Positions 17,621-25,293 of a stretch of 36,909 nt of DNA are shown here, one piece after another. Source of the DNA: Thermoleophilia bacterium. Its GTDB lineage: Bacteria > Actinomycetota > Thermoleophilia > Gaiellales > Gaiellaceae. The first letter of the stretch is position 1. Each line of letters starts with the position of its first letter. A model generated the notes under the pieces. The model was given only the letters and a program-made list of their open reading frames with translations, made no database searches and was not told the origin of the DNA. The position numbers and the translations under genes are program-made. The stretch is from positions 1-36,909 of the forward strand of contig JACVRR010000013.1 of the NCBI GenBank assembly GCA_014534345.1. Direction: 5' to 3'.

Positions 17621-18247
17621 TCAGCCGCCGCGGTCGAGCGCCTGCTCGGCCCAGGCGCCGGCCGCCGCGGCGAGCGAGCGGGCCGCGAGGACGCGGAAGT
17701 CGTCGTCGGTCGTGGCGAGGTTGTGGTAGACGAGATGCGCGGCCGCCCGGGCCGCGCCTGCCGCGAGCACCGCCGCGCCCACCGCGTCGGGCTGCAGATC
17801 GGCGCGCCCGTGCTCGGCGACGTCGGCCGCGAGCGCGGCGACGTCCGCGGCGACCTGCACGATCGCGAGCGGCACCTCGGCGGCCGTCGCGAGCGCCTTG
17901 CCGAGCGCGAAGTCGCGCTGCTCCGCCGCCGGTGCGTCGTCGCCCTGCCCGAGCGCGAGGAGCGCGAGCGCGTCGGCGAGCGCGTGCGCGTCCGCGTCGG
18001 CGAGCGGGAGCGCCCGGCGCCGCAGCGCCTCGGCCTGCGCGACCGCTCCCTTGGCGTCGCTCCACGAGCCGGCGGCGGCCCGCGCGGCCATCGCCACCAC
18101 GGCAGCGGCCATCGCCGCGACGACCGCCGCGACCGAGCCGGCGCCGGGGACGCGCCCGTCCGCGGCCAGCTCGTCGATCAGCGCCCCGACCGGGGCCTGG
18201 AGCAGGGTGGTCGACGGCTCGCGCGTCGGGCGCGCGCCCTGCGTCAC
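17621..18247 (-). CDS. Formiminotransferase-cyclodeaminase-like (cyclodeaminase/cyclohydrolase) protein
   Basis: LIDELAADGRVPGAGSVAAVVAAMAAAVVAMAARAA...ALPLADADAHALADALA. Confidence 0.85.
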   Translation of the reverse strand: MTQGARPTREPSTTLLQAPVGALIDELAADGRVPGAGSVAAVVAAMAAAVVAMAARAAAGSWSDAKGAVAQAEALRRRALPLADADAHALADALALLALGQGDDAPAAEQRDFALGKALATAAEVPLAIVQVAADVAALAADVAEHGRADLQPDAVGAAVLAAGAARAAAHLVYHNLATTDDDFRVLAARSLAAAAGAWAEQALDRGG

Positions 18248-18495
18248 GACTCGAGGCGGGCCCGGAGCTCGTCGACGAGGCGCGTGCGCGGCTCGAAGCC
18301 CGCGTCGGCGAGCGCCGACTCGAGGTCGGCGATCAGGCGCGCACGGTACTCCGCGTCGGCCTCGGCGCGCGCGACGATCAGGTCCATCGTCGCCCGCGCG
18401 AGCGGCAGCTCCTGCGCCGCGCGCACCCAGCTCTCGGGAGCAGGCGGCAGCGCGGCGATCAGCTCGGCCAGGCGCTCTTCGTCGAGGTAGCTCAT
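18244..18495 (-). CDS. Small helical protein (83 aa), unknown function; translationally coupled to sigma factor and cyclodeaminase
   Basis: 4-nt ATGA-type overlaps at both ends (18492-18495 and 18244-18247). Confidence 0.75.
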   Translation of the reverse strand: MSYLDEERLAELIAALPPAPESWVRAAQELPLARATMDLIVARAEADAEYRARLIADLESALADAGFEPRTRLVDELRARLES

Positions 18496-19070
18496 CGGGT
18501 CTTTCCGCTAGACGCTTCCGACGGTTCGATTCTTCCCTCCGCGGTCTCCCAGCTCCGGCGCAGGGCGGCGAGGCAGCGGGAGATGCGACTGGCGATCGTG
18601 CCGGCCGGTAGCTCGAGCGCCTCGCCGATCGTCCGGTAGCTCTGATCCTGGGCGAAGAAGCGATCGAGGATCTCGCGGCACGGCTCGGACAGCGTCCCCA
18701 GGAGCTCGTGCACGTGCCAGGCCTGCTCGAGACGTTCGACCGTCTCGTCCAGGTCGCGCGGCTCGAGTTCCTCGTCGGAGAGGTCGACGGTCGACCGCTC
18801 CCGGATCCGGTCGAGGCAGATGCGGCGGGTCAGCTGCCCGATCCACGGCCGCACCGCGTCGTCGCGACGGAGCTGGTCGAGCCGTTCGTAGACGCGGGAG
18901 AAGACCTCCTGGAAGACGTCGTCTGCGTCCTCGGACGAGAGGCGGTAGGCCTGCACCGCGATCGCGTAGACGTAGCGCGAGAAGCGCTCGACCAGCAACC
19001 GCCACGCATCCGCGTCGCCCGCGCGACAACGGGCGACGAGCTCCGCGTCGGAGGGATGCCGCAGCGGCAT
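18492..19070 (-). CDS. ECF-like RNA polymerase sigma factor
   Basis: LVARCRAGDADAWRLLVERFSRYVYAIAVQAYRLSSEDADDVFQEVFSRVYERLDQLR...LSEPCREILDRFFAQDQSYRTIGEALELPAGTIASRISRCLAALRR. Confidence 0.95.
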   Translation of the reverse strand: MPLRHPSDAELVARCRAGDADAWRLLVERFSRYVYAIAVQAYRLSSEDADDVFQEVFSRVYERLDQLRRDDAVRPWIGQLTRRICLDRIRERSTVDLSDEELEPRDLDETVERLEQAWHVHELLGTLSEPCREILDRFFAQDQSYRTIGEALELPAGTIASRISRCLAALRRSWETAEGRIEPSEASSGKTR

Positions 19071-19127
19071 CTCCTAATGAAAACGCATATTCGGGAACGG
19101 GCCAAGCGCTTCGGGCGCCGCCGGCGC

Positions 19128-19544
19128 TCACGACTCCCGCTGCTCGGCCTCCCGGACCATCCGCGCGACCGCCTCGAGGAGCTTCCAGGCGACCTGCGGA
19201 TTCGACTCGACCACCGGGCGGAACTCCCAGCGCGTGAGCCCGTAGCAGCGCAGTTCCGTGTCGGCAGTGACCGTGGCCGTTCGCCCCTTGTCGGCGATGA
19301 GCGCGATCTCGCCGAAGTGGTCTCCGGGGCCGATCTTCGCGACCTCCCGGCCGCCGACGGTAACCGTCGCCCGCCCGTCCTCGACCACGAAGAACCCGAC
19401 GCCGCTCTCGCCCTCGCGAGCGACGACGTCGCCAGCCGCGAACCGGCGCGCCTTCATGCCGTTGGCGATCCGCTCGAGGTCGCGCCGGGGCAGGTCGGCG
19501 AAGAGCGGAACGCGCGTAAGCAGGTCGGGGGGCGCCTGAGCCAC
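19128..19544 (-). CDS. Stand-alone cyclic-nucleotide-binding domain protein (no HTH)
   Basis: VPLFADLPRRDLERIANGM...GDVVAREGESGVGFFVVEDGRATVTVGGREVAKIGPGDHFGEIALIADKGRTATVTADTEL. Confidence 0.9.
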   Translation of the reverse strand: MAQAPPDLLTRVPLFADLPRRDLERIANGMKARRFAAGDVVAREGESGVGFFVVEDGRATVTVGGREVAKIGPGDHFGEIALIADKGRTATVTADTELRCYGLTRWEFRPVVESNPQVAWKLLEAVARMVREAEQRES

Positions 19545-19559
19545 GCGCGGAGTCTAATA

Positions 19560-19608
19560 CCGGCCGAAGTCCGGCGCCGCTTCGCGGCGCCATGACGACT
19601 TCGGCCGG
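19560..19608. repeat. Two-tier inverted repeat: outer CCGGCCGAAGTC/GACTTCGGCCGG, inner GGCGCCGC-TTC-GCGGCGCC
   Basis: 12-bp perfect outer arms and 8-bp perfect inner arms. Confidence 0.85.
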
Positions 19609-19670
19609 GGGACGCGATCGTGCTCTGTCGACCGACGTGCGCCCCGCCGGGGCCTACACTTCCAAAGGGA

Positions 19671-19743
19671 GGGGCGTTAGCTCAGCTGGGAGAGCGCCGG
19701 CTTTGCAAGCCGGAGGTCGCCGGTTCGATCCCGGCACGCTCCA
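19671..19743 (+). tRNA. tRNA-Ala (anticodon TGC)
   Basis: GGGGCGT acceptor / ACGCTCC; anticodon arm CCGGC-TTTGCAA-GCCGG; T-arm GCCGG-TTCGATC-CCGGC. Confidence 0.97.
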
Positions 19744-19745
19744 TC
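19713..19745 (+). repeat. tRNA 3' end copy A (putative integrase core site)
   Basis: GAGGTCGCCGGTTCGATCCCGGCACGCTCCATC, identical to the reverse complement of 24486-24518. Confidence 0.85.
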
Positions 19746-19879
19746 GGGAAGTCGCTGGAAAGTCGCTAGTTCTGCTGACTGTTCCGACGATGCGGCTAAG
19801 CCGCTGCTAAGGAAATCACGGGCGGACCCGGCCCCCCGGGGTTGTCGGCAAGCCATCGCCCGGCGAAGATTCAGACAAG

Positions 19880-20188
19880 GTGGACAAGGCCGACAAGAAG
19901 CGGCTGAAGACGGCGTTCAAGGCGCAAGAACACGCCGAGACGCTTGCGCACGTGGGGCTGACTCGACCCGAGCTAGAAGCGCTGCTCGATCATCTCGATC
20001 TGGCGCTTCCTGACGAGGGCTGCGACCACACGCTGCGTATCACTGTTGCGTGGGCGCGCGAGCAGGGCCTCGATGAGGACGCCGTACGGTCGACCGTTGA
20101 GCACTTCGGCGGATACTGCGACTGCGAGGTCGTCGCGAACGTGCCGGAGCCCGCGGAGCTCTTCCGCGACCCGTACAAGCTCGGCTGA
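19880..20188 (+). CDS. DUF2695-like protein
   Basis: CDHTLRITVAWAREQGLDEDAVRSTVEHFGGYCDCEVVANV; GTG start. Confidence 0.7.
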   Translation: MDKADKKRLKTAFKAQEHAETLAHVGLTRPELEALLDHLDLALPDEGCDHTLRITVAWAREQGLDEDAVRSTVEHFGGYCDCEVVANVPEPAELFRDPYKLG

Positions 20189-20192
20189 AGCC

Positions 20193-21330
20193 TTAGGTCG
20201 CTCGCGCGGGATCGAAGCGCTCCGCGGCCTCGGTTACGCGAGCGTCGTGGAGATGCGAGTACCGCTTGAGCGTGATGACGGGATTGGCGTGGCCGGCGAC
20301 GGCCCGGACAAGCTTGACGTCGGCGCCGGCGGCGACGAGGCGCGAGACGCAGGTGCGGCGCAGGTCGTGGAAGCGGTAGCCCTCGCGGTCGAGCGCAGCA
20401 CGCCGAAGTGCGGGATCCCAGACCCGCTGACGGAAGTTCGACGGCTGAAGGGGCGTCCCGCACATCGAGGCGAAGATGAGCTCCTCCGGCGCGTAGCGTC
20501 CGCGCTCCACCGCCCGGGCGGCGAACTCGCGGAACGCCGCCTCGACTGACGGGAAGACGGCACGGAGCGGACGCCTGACTCCGTCTTCGGCTTCCGGAGT
20601 TGTTGGCGCGAGTAGGCGCGCTCGACGCGTATCAGCCGCCGGTCGCGGTCGACGTCGCGCCAGCACAGCGCACGCAGTTCGCGAGCCGAAGGCCCGTCCC
20701 AAGCGCGACGTCGAAGAGGCAGACGAAGAAGAGGTCAGGCTCTCGACGGAGGGGATCGAGCAGCGCAAGTCGATCAGCGCTCGGCGGATCGTCGCGGTGT
20801 GCTCAAGCGGGATCTCCTTGCCGGCGAAGTCTGCGCGGGCGGCAGATCCGTTCGTGCGGCCGGATTCGCGAGGAGCAGCCCCTGGCGGACCGCATCGGCC
20901 AGCATCTTGCCGAGCGGAACGATCACGTTGCGGACCGTTCCGGGCGCGCTGCCTCCCGCCTCGAGCTCGGCGATGAGCCGATCGACGTCCTCGGTGCGCA
21001 ACGACGAGAGCGCTCGGTCACCGAGGCGCGGGAGCACGTGTCTCCGGAGGTTGAGCCGATAGCCCTCGAACGTCGACGGTGAGAGTCGGGTCCGCCCGCC
21101 GCCGCGGGCCGGATCCCGATGCGCGAGCCAGCGCTCGGCGTACGCGGCGAGCGTTTCGCTGCTTGGCTCCCGCCACGTTCCGGTGTCGACGTCGCACTTC
21201 CTGGCCGTGAGAGCGCGCTCGGCCTCGTGCCGGCTTGGGCCGATCGTCTCCCATTTCTGCTTCCCGCGGCGACGTAGTACACGATCGCGTAGTTGCCGCT
21301 CGAGCGCTTGACGATCGATCCTCGTGCCAT
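20193..21330 (-). pseudogene. Frameshifted tyrosine recombinase/integrase
   Basis: C-term YRFHDLRRTCVSRLVAAGADVKLVRAVAGHANPVITLKRYSHL (H-R...H...Y); core-binding piece DRALSSLRTEDVDRLIAELEAGGSAPGTVRNVI; N-term MARGSIVKRSSGNYAIVYYVA; pieces fall in different frames. Confidence 0.85.
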
Positions 21331-21341
21331 TCCCTTCGCGC

Positions 21342-21520
21342 CTAGCGTGTCGTTGCCCCGGCGCGAAGCCACGCCAGCGCGGGCTCGCGCTCGAAGAAGA
21401 GCATTCCGCCGATCTTGACCTCGCCCCGGCACCTCGCCGCGGTCGTGTGCGCTCGTAGAGCCACCGCTTCCACGTCTCGGGCTTATTCGCCGGCGGCAGC
21501 TCGGTGACGAGCTGGGGCAG
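21342..21520 (-). pseudogene. Frameshifted excisionase/HTH-like gene just upstream of integrase
   Basis: LVTELPPANKPETWKRWLYERT...(frame change)...VKIGGMLFFEREPALAWLRAGATTR*. Confidence 0.55.
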
Positions 21521-21658
21521 CTACTCACCGGGATAGCCAGCGGGGCACATATGCATCCACGATGCTCGGTCGTCGCGCAACGGGCTCGTGACGCGATGCG
21601 ATCCGTCGCTTTCGCGGTAGGAACCGCGGCAGCCGTGGGGGAGACGCACGCTGAATGC

Positions 21659-22462
21659 CTACTCCCAAAGGGCCCGGACGGCCTCGGGTACCGGGCGTCC
21701 GTCGCCCAGACCCGCTTCCCGGATCTGAGCATTGCGTTCGCAAGCCGCGTCAACACGGAGGCGTCGCTCAGGTGTCCACATTGCTCGCGGGATGCGCCGC
21801 AGGAACTCGAAACGCCGACGAGTCAGGTCGAACGATGGACTCGCTGCGAACTGGTCGATGATCGCGTCAGTCAATGGATCAAGCAAGAGCTCAGATCCTG
21901 GGCGGGTCCCTCGAAACACCGCTGTCGCCAGCGCCGAGGCGATCTTCTCGGCGGTAACGCCAGCCGCGGTCTCGAGAGATGACGGAACGGCCTGGATCGA
22001 CCCTGCGAAGCCGTGCGGATCCAAAGTCAGACGCACCGGGATGACTACACGGCCCCGGCCGAGTGCCCAACCGAGCTCCTGGTCGCACCAGTTCGACGTC
22101 CGGAAGTCGTCCGTCACGAACGCGACGAGAGCGTGGCAAGTAGAGAGCGCAGACTCGATTACCTCCTGCCAAGCGAGTGATGGCTCGATTTCCTCATGGG
22201 CGACGAAGCACGCAAATGGCCACCTTTCGAGTGCCGTGGCCACCGAACCTACGAGTTCGCGGTGAACAGCCGTGTGGCTGAAGAAGAGGCGGATTCGGCC
22301 GGGGGGCCAGACGTCGAAGGGATCATCGAGATCCGAGATCGGTTGTTCTCTCTGGCTCTGCCAGCGCCGCCGCATGAGGTCCATCGACGGGCTCTGCGGC
22401 CGCCTGAACGCGATCCCGTACTCGACGAAGTCTTGTGCCGACACCGCCCGCGTCTTCTCCAT
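21659..22462 (-). CDS. TIR-domain protein (may be the C-terminal part of a larger frameshifted gene)
   Basis: RIRLFFSHTAVHRELVGSVATALERWPFACFVAHEEIEPSLAWQEVIESALSTCHALVAFVTDDFRTSNWCDQELGWALGRGRVVIPVRL; WCxxEL holds the candidate NADase glutamate. Confidence 0.85.
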   Translation of the reverse strand: MEKTRAVSAQDFVEYGIAFRRPQSPSMDLMRRRWQSQREQPISDLDDPFDVWPPGRIRLFFSHTAVHRELVGSVATALERWPFACFVAHEEIEPSLAWQEVIESALSTCHALVAFVTDDFRTSNWCDQELGWALGRGRVVIPVRLTLDPHGFAGSIQAVPSSLETAAGVTAEKIASALATAVFRGTRPGSELLLDPLTDAIIDQFAASPSFDLTRRRFEFLRRIPRAMWTPERRLRVDAACERNAQIREAGLGDGRPVPEAVRALWE

Positions 22463-22715
22463 GCTCCGGGTAGTTGTCGAGGACGGCTTCGATCAGTGTG
22501 AGGAGACGCGTTCGCTGATCCGGGTCGTCCCAAGCGATCGGAGCCAAGTACTCGGCCGCGGTCGTACGGCGGACGCCCTGCTCTGGTTCGACCTCCGCGG
22601 TTTCAGTGAACTCATAGTCCTCGAACAGATTTGCGATCTCGCGGACGGTGAAGGGTCCCCAGCCTCCCATCGCTTCGATGAGCGCCCTCCGGAGTGGTAC
22701 GGGGACCGGGGCCAC
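22323..22715 (-). CDS. N-terminal module upstream of TIR gene, possibly abortive-infection-like; overlaps TIR ORF in another frame
   Basis: LRRALIEAMGGWGPFTVREIANLFEDYEFTE...RRTTAAEYLAPIAWDDPDQRTRLLTLIEAVLDNYPE, then low-complexity out-of-frame tail. Confidence 0.5.
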   Translation of the reverse strand: MAPVPVPLRRALIEAMGGWGPFTVREIANLFEDYEFTETAEVEPEQGVRRTTAAEYLAPIAWDDPDQRTRLLTLIEAVLDNYPEHGEDAGGVGTRLRRVRDRVQAAAEPVDGPHAAALAEPERTTDLGSR

Positions 22716-22943
22716 GGCGTCAGCCTAGGTCAGCCTGCGTCAGGACTGCGGCGTGGCTCACCAGCACGCGCTCGACAAAGACGGCACGCCGAAGGCTGCT
22801 GATCAGAGTTGTCCGAGTTGACACCGAGCATCGAAGGATGCATCTGCGTCTCGCGTGCTATTGCGCCTCGCAGCTGTCGTCGGTGAGCCCGTCGCCACCA
22901 ACTCGGATCGGAACATGCTTGGGCGACGTGGTGTAATCAGGTC

Positions 22944-24239
22944 GTGAGGATCGGCTCTACTCTCGCCCTGCTCGGTCTCGTCCTCACTGCCGCCGGCTGC
23001 GGAGGCAATGAGGGCGGGAACGATGGCGCGGTGGCCGCTGGAGAGCCGACGGCCCGGCTCGAGCTCAATGGCCAGCTATTCGGCTTCGTCTGGCCACCCG
23101 GAGGCGTTGGGGAGCTCGAGCTCGCGAAGCTCGATCCGCAGACGCTTGCTCCGCGGTCGCAGCGACTGACGCTCAGCGCGCAGGGGGCGGTGACCGAACT
23201 GTCGCCGGATGCGAACAAGCTCGCGATCGCTACGCACGACCCGCCGAGCATCGCTTTCGTCCACCTGCAGAGCATGCGGTTGCTCGGGGACGTCGACCTC
23301 GGAGTCCCAGGCTACGTAAGCCGACTCGCCTGGGCTCGCTCTGGAACGCTTTTCGCAGCTGTCGGACAGTCGACGATCGCGCTTATCGATCCCGAAGCCC
23401 GCCAGGTTCTCGAGACTCGGCAGGTCGACGGCTCACTGCTCGGAGACATCCAGCCGATCGCAGGCGGAGCGCTTGCGCTTGTCGCCCCGACCGAGGGGAT
23501 CGGCCCGCTCAAGGCGGTCGTCTTCGGAGAAAAAGGGACGTCCTCCCAGGAGCTGGGCGGAATCGTCGGCGGCTCGACGACGAAGCAGGGCGACGACGAG
23601 GCGGACTTCCGTGCCACCGAGAACATCCCGGCGCTGGCCGTCGATCCAGACGGGCAGCGGGCGCTCGTCGTTCCCGCAGGCGATGAGGTCGCTGAGATCG
23701 ACCTCGCAAGCATGCGCGTCACATTCCACAGCCTCTCTCGGCCCGTTTCGTTGCTCGAGCGGCTCCACAACTGGCTGGAGCCGAAGGCGCAGGCCAAGCT
23801 GATCGAGGGGCCGGTCCGGCATGCCATCTGGCTGCGCAGCGGATTGGTCGCCGTCAGCGGCGCCGATCACACGATCTCCAACGATCAGCGAGAAGTGGTC
23901 ATGGATCCGGCGGGCCTCTCGTTGATCGACACCAGGAGCTGGAGCGTGCGGGCGATCAATGAGGGCATCGACGGGGTGCGCCTGTCGGCCGATTACCTCG
24001 TGGCGTCCGAGCCGTGGTGCGCCGGCAGCCGCCAGAGCTACGGCCTGGTCGCGTATGGCCTCAACGGAAACGAGTTCGCCCGAATCTGTCGCGACGAGGG
24101 ATTCGACGCACAGCTCATCGGCAAGTACGGATTTCTCGGCTTCGACGACAACACGAAGTTCGAGGTGGTCGAGTTGGAGACCGGGAAGACGGTCGCCAGG
24201 CCGAGGACGGCGAAGACCACGTCCCTCATCACGAACTGA
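22944..24239 (+). CDS. Lipoprotein with beta-propeller-like repeats
   Basis: MRIGSTLALLGLVLTAAGCGG lipobox; repeated segments such as SRLAWARSGTLFAAVGQSTIALIDPEARQVLETRQ; GTG start. Confidence 0.8.
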   Translation: MRIGSTLALLGLVLTAAGCGGNEGGNDGAVAAGEPTARLELNGQLFGFVWPPGGVGELELAKLDPQTLAPRSQRLTLSAQGAVTELSPDANKLAIATHDPPSIAFVHLQSMRLLGDVDLGVPGYVSRLAWARSGTLFAAVGQSTIALIDPEARQVLETRQVDGSLLGDIQPIAGGALALVAPTEGIGPLKAVVFGEKGTSSQELGGIVGGSTTKQGDDEADFRATENIPALAVDPDGQRALVVPAGDEVAEIDLASMRVTFHSLSRPVSLLERLHNWLEPKAQAKLIEGPVRHAIWLRSGLVAVSGADHTISNDQREVVMDPAGLSLIDTRSWSVRAINEGIDGVRLSADYLVASEPWCAGSRQSYGLVAYGLNGNEFARICRDEGFDAQLIGKYGFLGFDDNTKFEVVELETGKTVARPRTAKTTSLITN

Positions 24240-24485
24240 CGAGCGCCGCGGCCCAAGTGCCACGGCAGGTCGCAGCTAACGTTCTGCTAAGGAAACGGTC
24301 GCAAACGCTCTTCTGCCCACTCCTCGCAGGCGCACCGGCATGGGTCCGCAAACCAGGATGGGCAAACGGTTTGACGGAAGCGACCAGCATCGGGCCGAAC
24401 TGCCCGAACAGGATTTCCGAGCCGCGATCAGCGTGCCGAGCCGCAGAAGCCGGTCGCACACCCGGCGCGGAGGCTCGCGGTCGCG

Positions 24486-24518
24486 GATGGAGCGTGCCGG
24501 GATCGAACCGGCGACCTC
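24486..24518 (-). repeat. Inverted copy of the tRNA-Ala 3' end (copy B)
   Basis: Reverse complement reads GAGGTCGCCGGTTCGATCCCGGCACGCTCCATC, 33/33 identical to 19713-19745; no 5' tRNA half present. Confidence 0.9.
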
Positions 24519-24522
24519 GCGC

Positions 24523-24900
24523 TCAGTCGAGGCAGCCGCGAACCGTCGCGGCGGCCGCCTCGAGCGGGTACTCGTTCCAGCCTACGACGATGTTGCCGAG
24601 GCGCTCGGGCGCGTAGAGGTTGATCAGCGACGCGACCCTCATCACGTCGAGCGCCGTCTCCTCGTCGTCGGCGAAGAAGACGATCGCCGACTCGCCGTCC
24701 AGGCGGACGTCGACCACGTGGTCGTCGGCGAGGCGCGCGAGCGGATGGTCGCCGACGGCGCGGCGGAAGAAGTCGGACTGCGTCACGACGGCGCCCTCGT
24801 CCTCGAGGCAGCCCTCGGCGTCGCCGCGGTCGCCGCCGCGCCCTACGAGCGCGACCCCGAGGGCGCAGAGGAGCACCGTCGCTGCCACGAGCTTGAGCAT
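24523..24900 (-). CDS. Small exported protein of unknown function
   Basis: MLKLVAATVLLCALGVALVGRGG signal-like N-terminus; stop codon lies 4 nt from the tRNA fragment. Confidence 0.7.
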   Translation of the reverse strand: MLKLVAATVLLCALGVALVGRGGDRGDAEGCLEDEGAVVTQSDFFRRAVGDHPLARLADDHVVDVRLDGESAIVFFADDEETALDVMRVASLINLYAPERLGNIVVGWNEYPLEAAAATVRGCLD

Positions 24901-24959
24901 TGTCTTACCGTCCCGCGGTGGGCCCCATGCGTCTGGTTTCGGGCGCGCACTTCGCGCGG

Positions 24960-25293
24960 AAGATCCCCCGGTCGCGTCATCCCGCCTCGCCGACGCGCTC
25001 GAACCAGGCGCTCATCGCGCAGCGTCCGCAGCGCCCGCCCGCACCGTGTTCCGGTTGACGCCGAGCACGGCGCCGAGGTCACGCGCCGGGCGGAAGCCGC
25101 TCGCCTGATCACCGGCCGGGACGCGAGCCACGCGCTGTTCGGACAGGCCATCGACCGCGACGGACGGTGGGTGCTCGCCGGTGTCGGGTACGGCCGGACG
25201 ACCTCGCCGTTCGGTCGCCTCGAGCGAATCGCCGTCCCCGGCGGGAAGCGCCGGGTCATCGCCCGCGGCCACTGCCACCGCTGGAACGCCTGA
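24960..25293. pseudogene. Gene remnants: frameshifted GntR-like HTH (-) and TolB/PD40-like tail (+)
   Basis: Minus: FRPARDLGAVLGVNRNTV / RALRTLRDERLVRARRRGG in two frames; plus: VLAGVGYGRTTSPFGRLERIAVPGGKRRVIARGHCHRWNA*. Confidence 0.4.

Noticed and set aside
16424-18490. 688-aa plus-strand ORF
   Set aside because: Antisense to the sigma/cyclodeaminase/S8/GAF operon; no domain content.
19804-24295. CTGCTAAGGAAA pair as the true attL/attR
   Set aside because: Only 12 bp and internal to the longer 33-bp tRNA-derived repeats; kept as possible arm sites only.
24486-24560. Second complete tRNA gene on the minus strand
   Set aside because: Only the T-arm and 3' acceptor half are present; the position of the 5' half is occupied by the end of the exported-protein CDS and no pairing acceptor strand was found.
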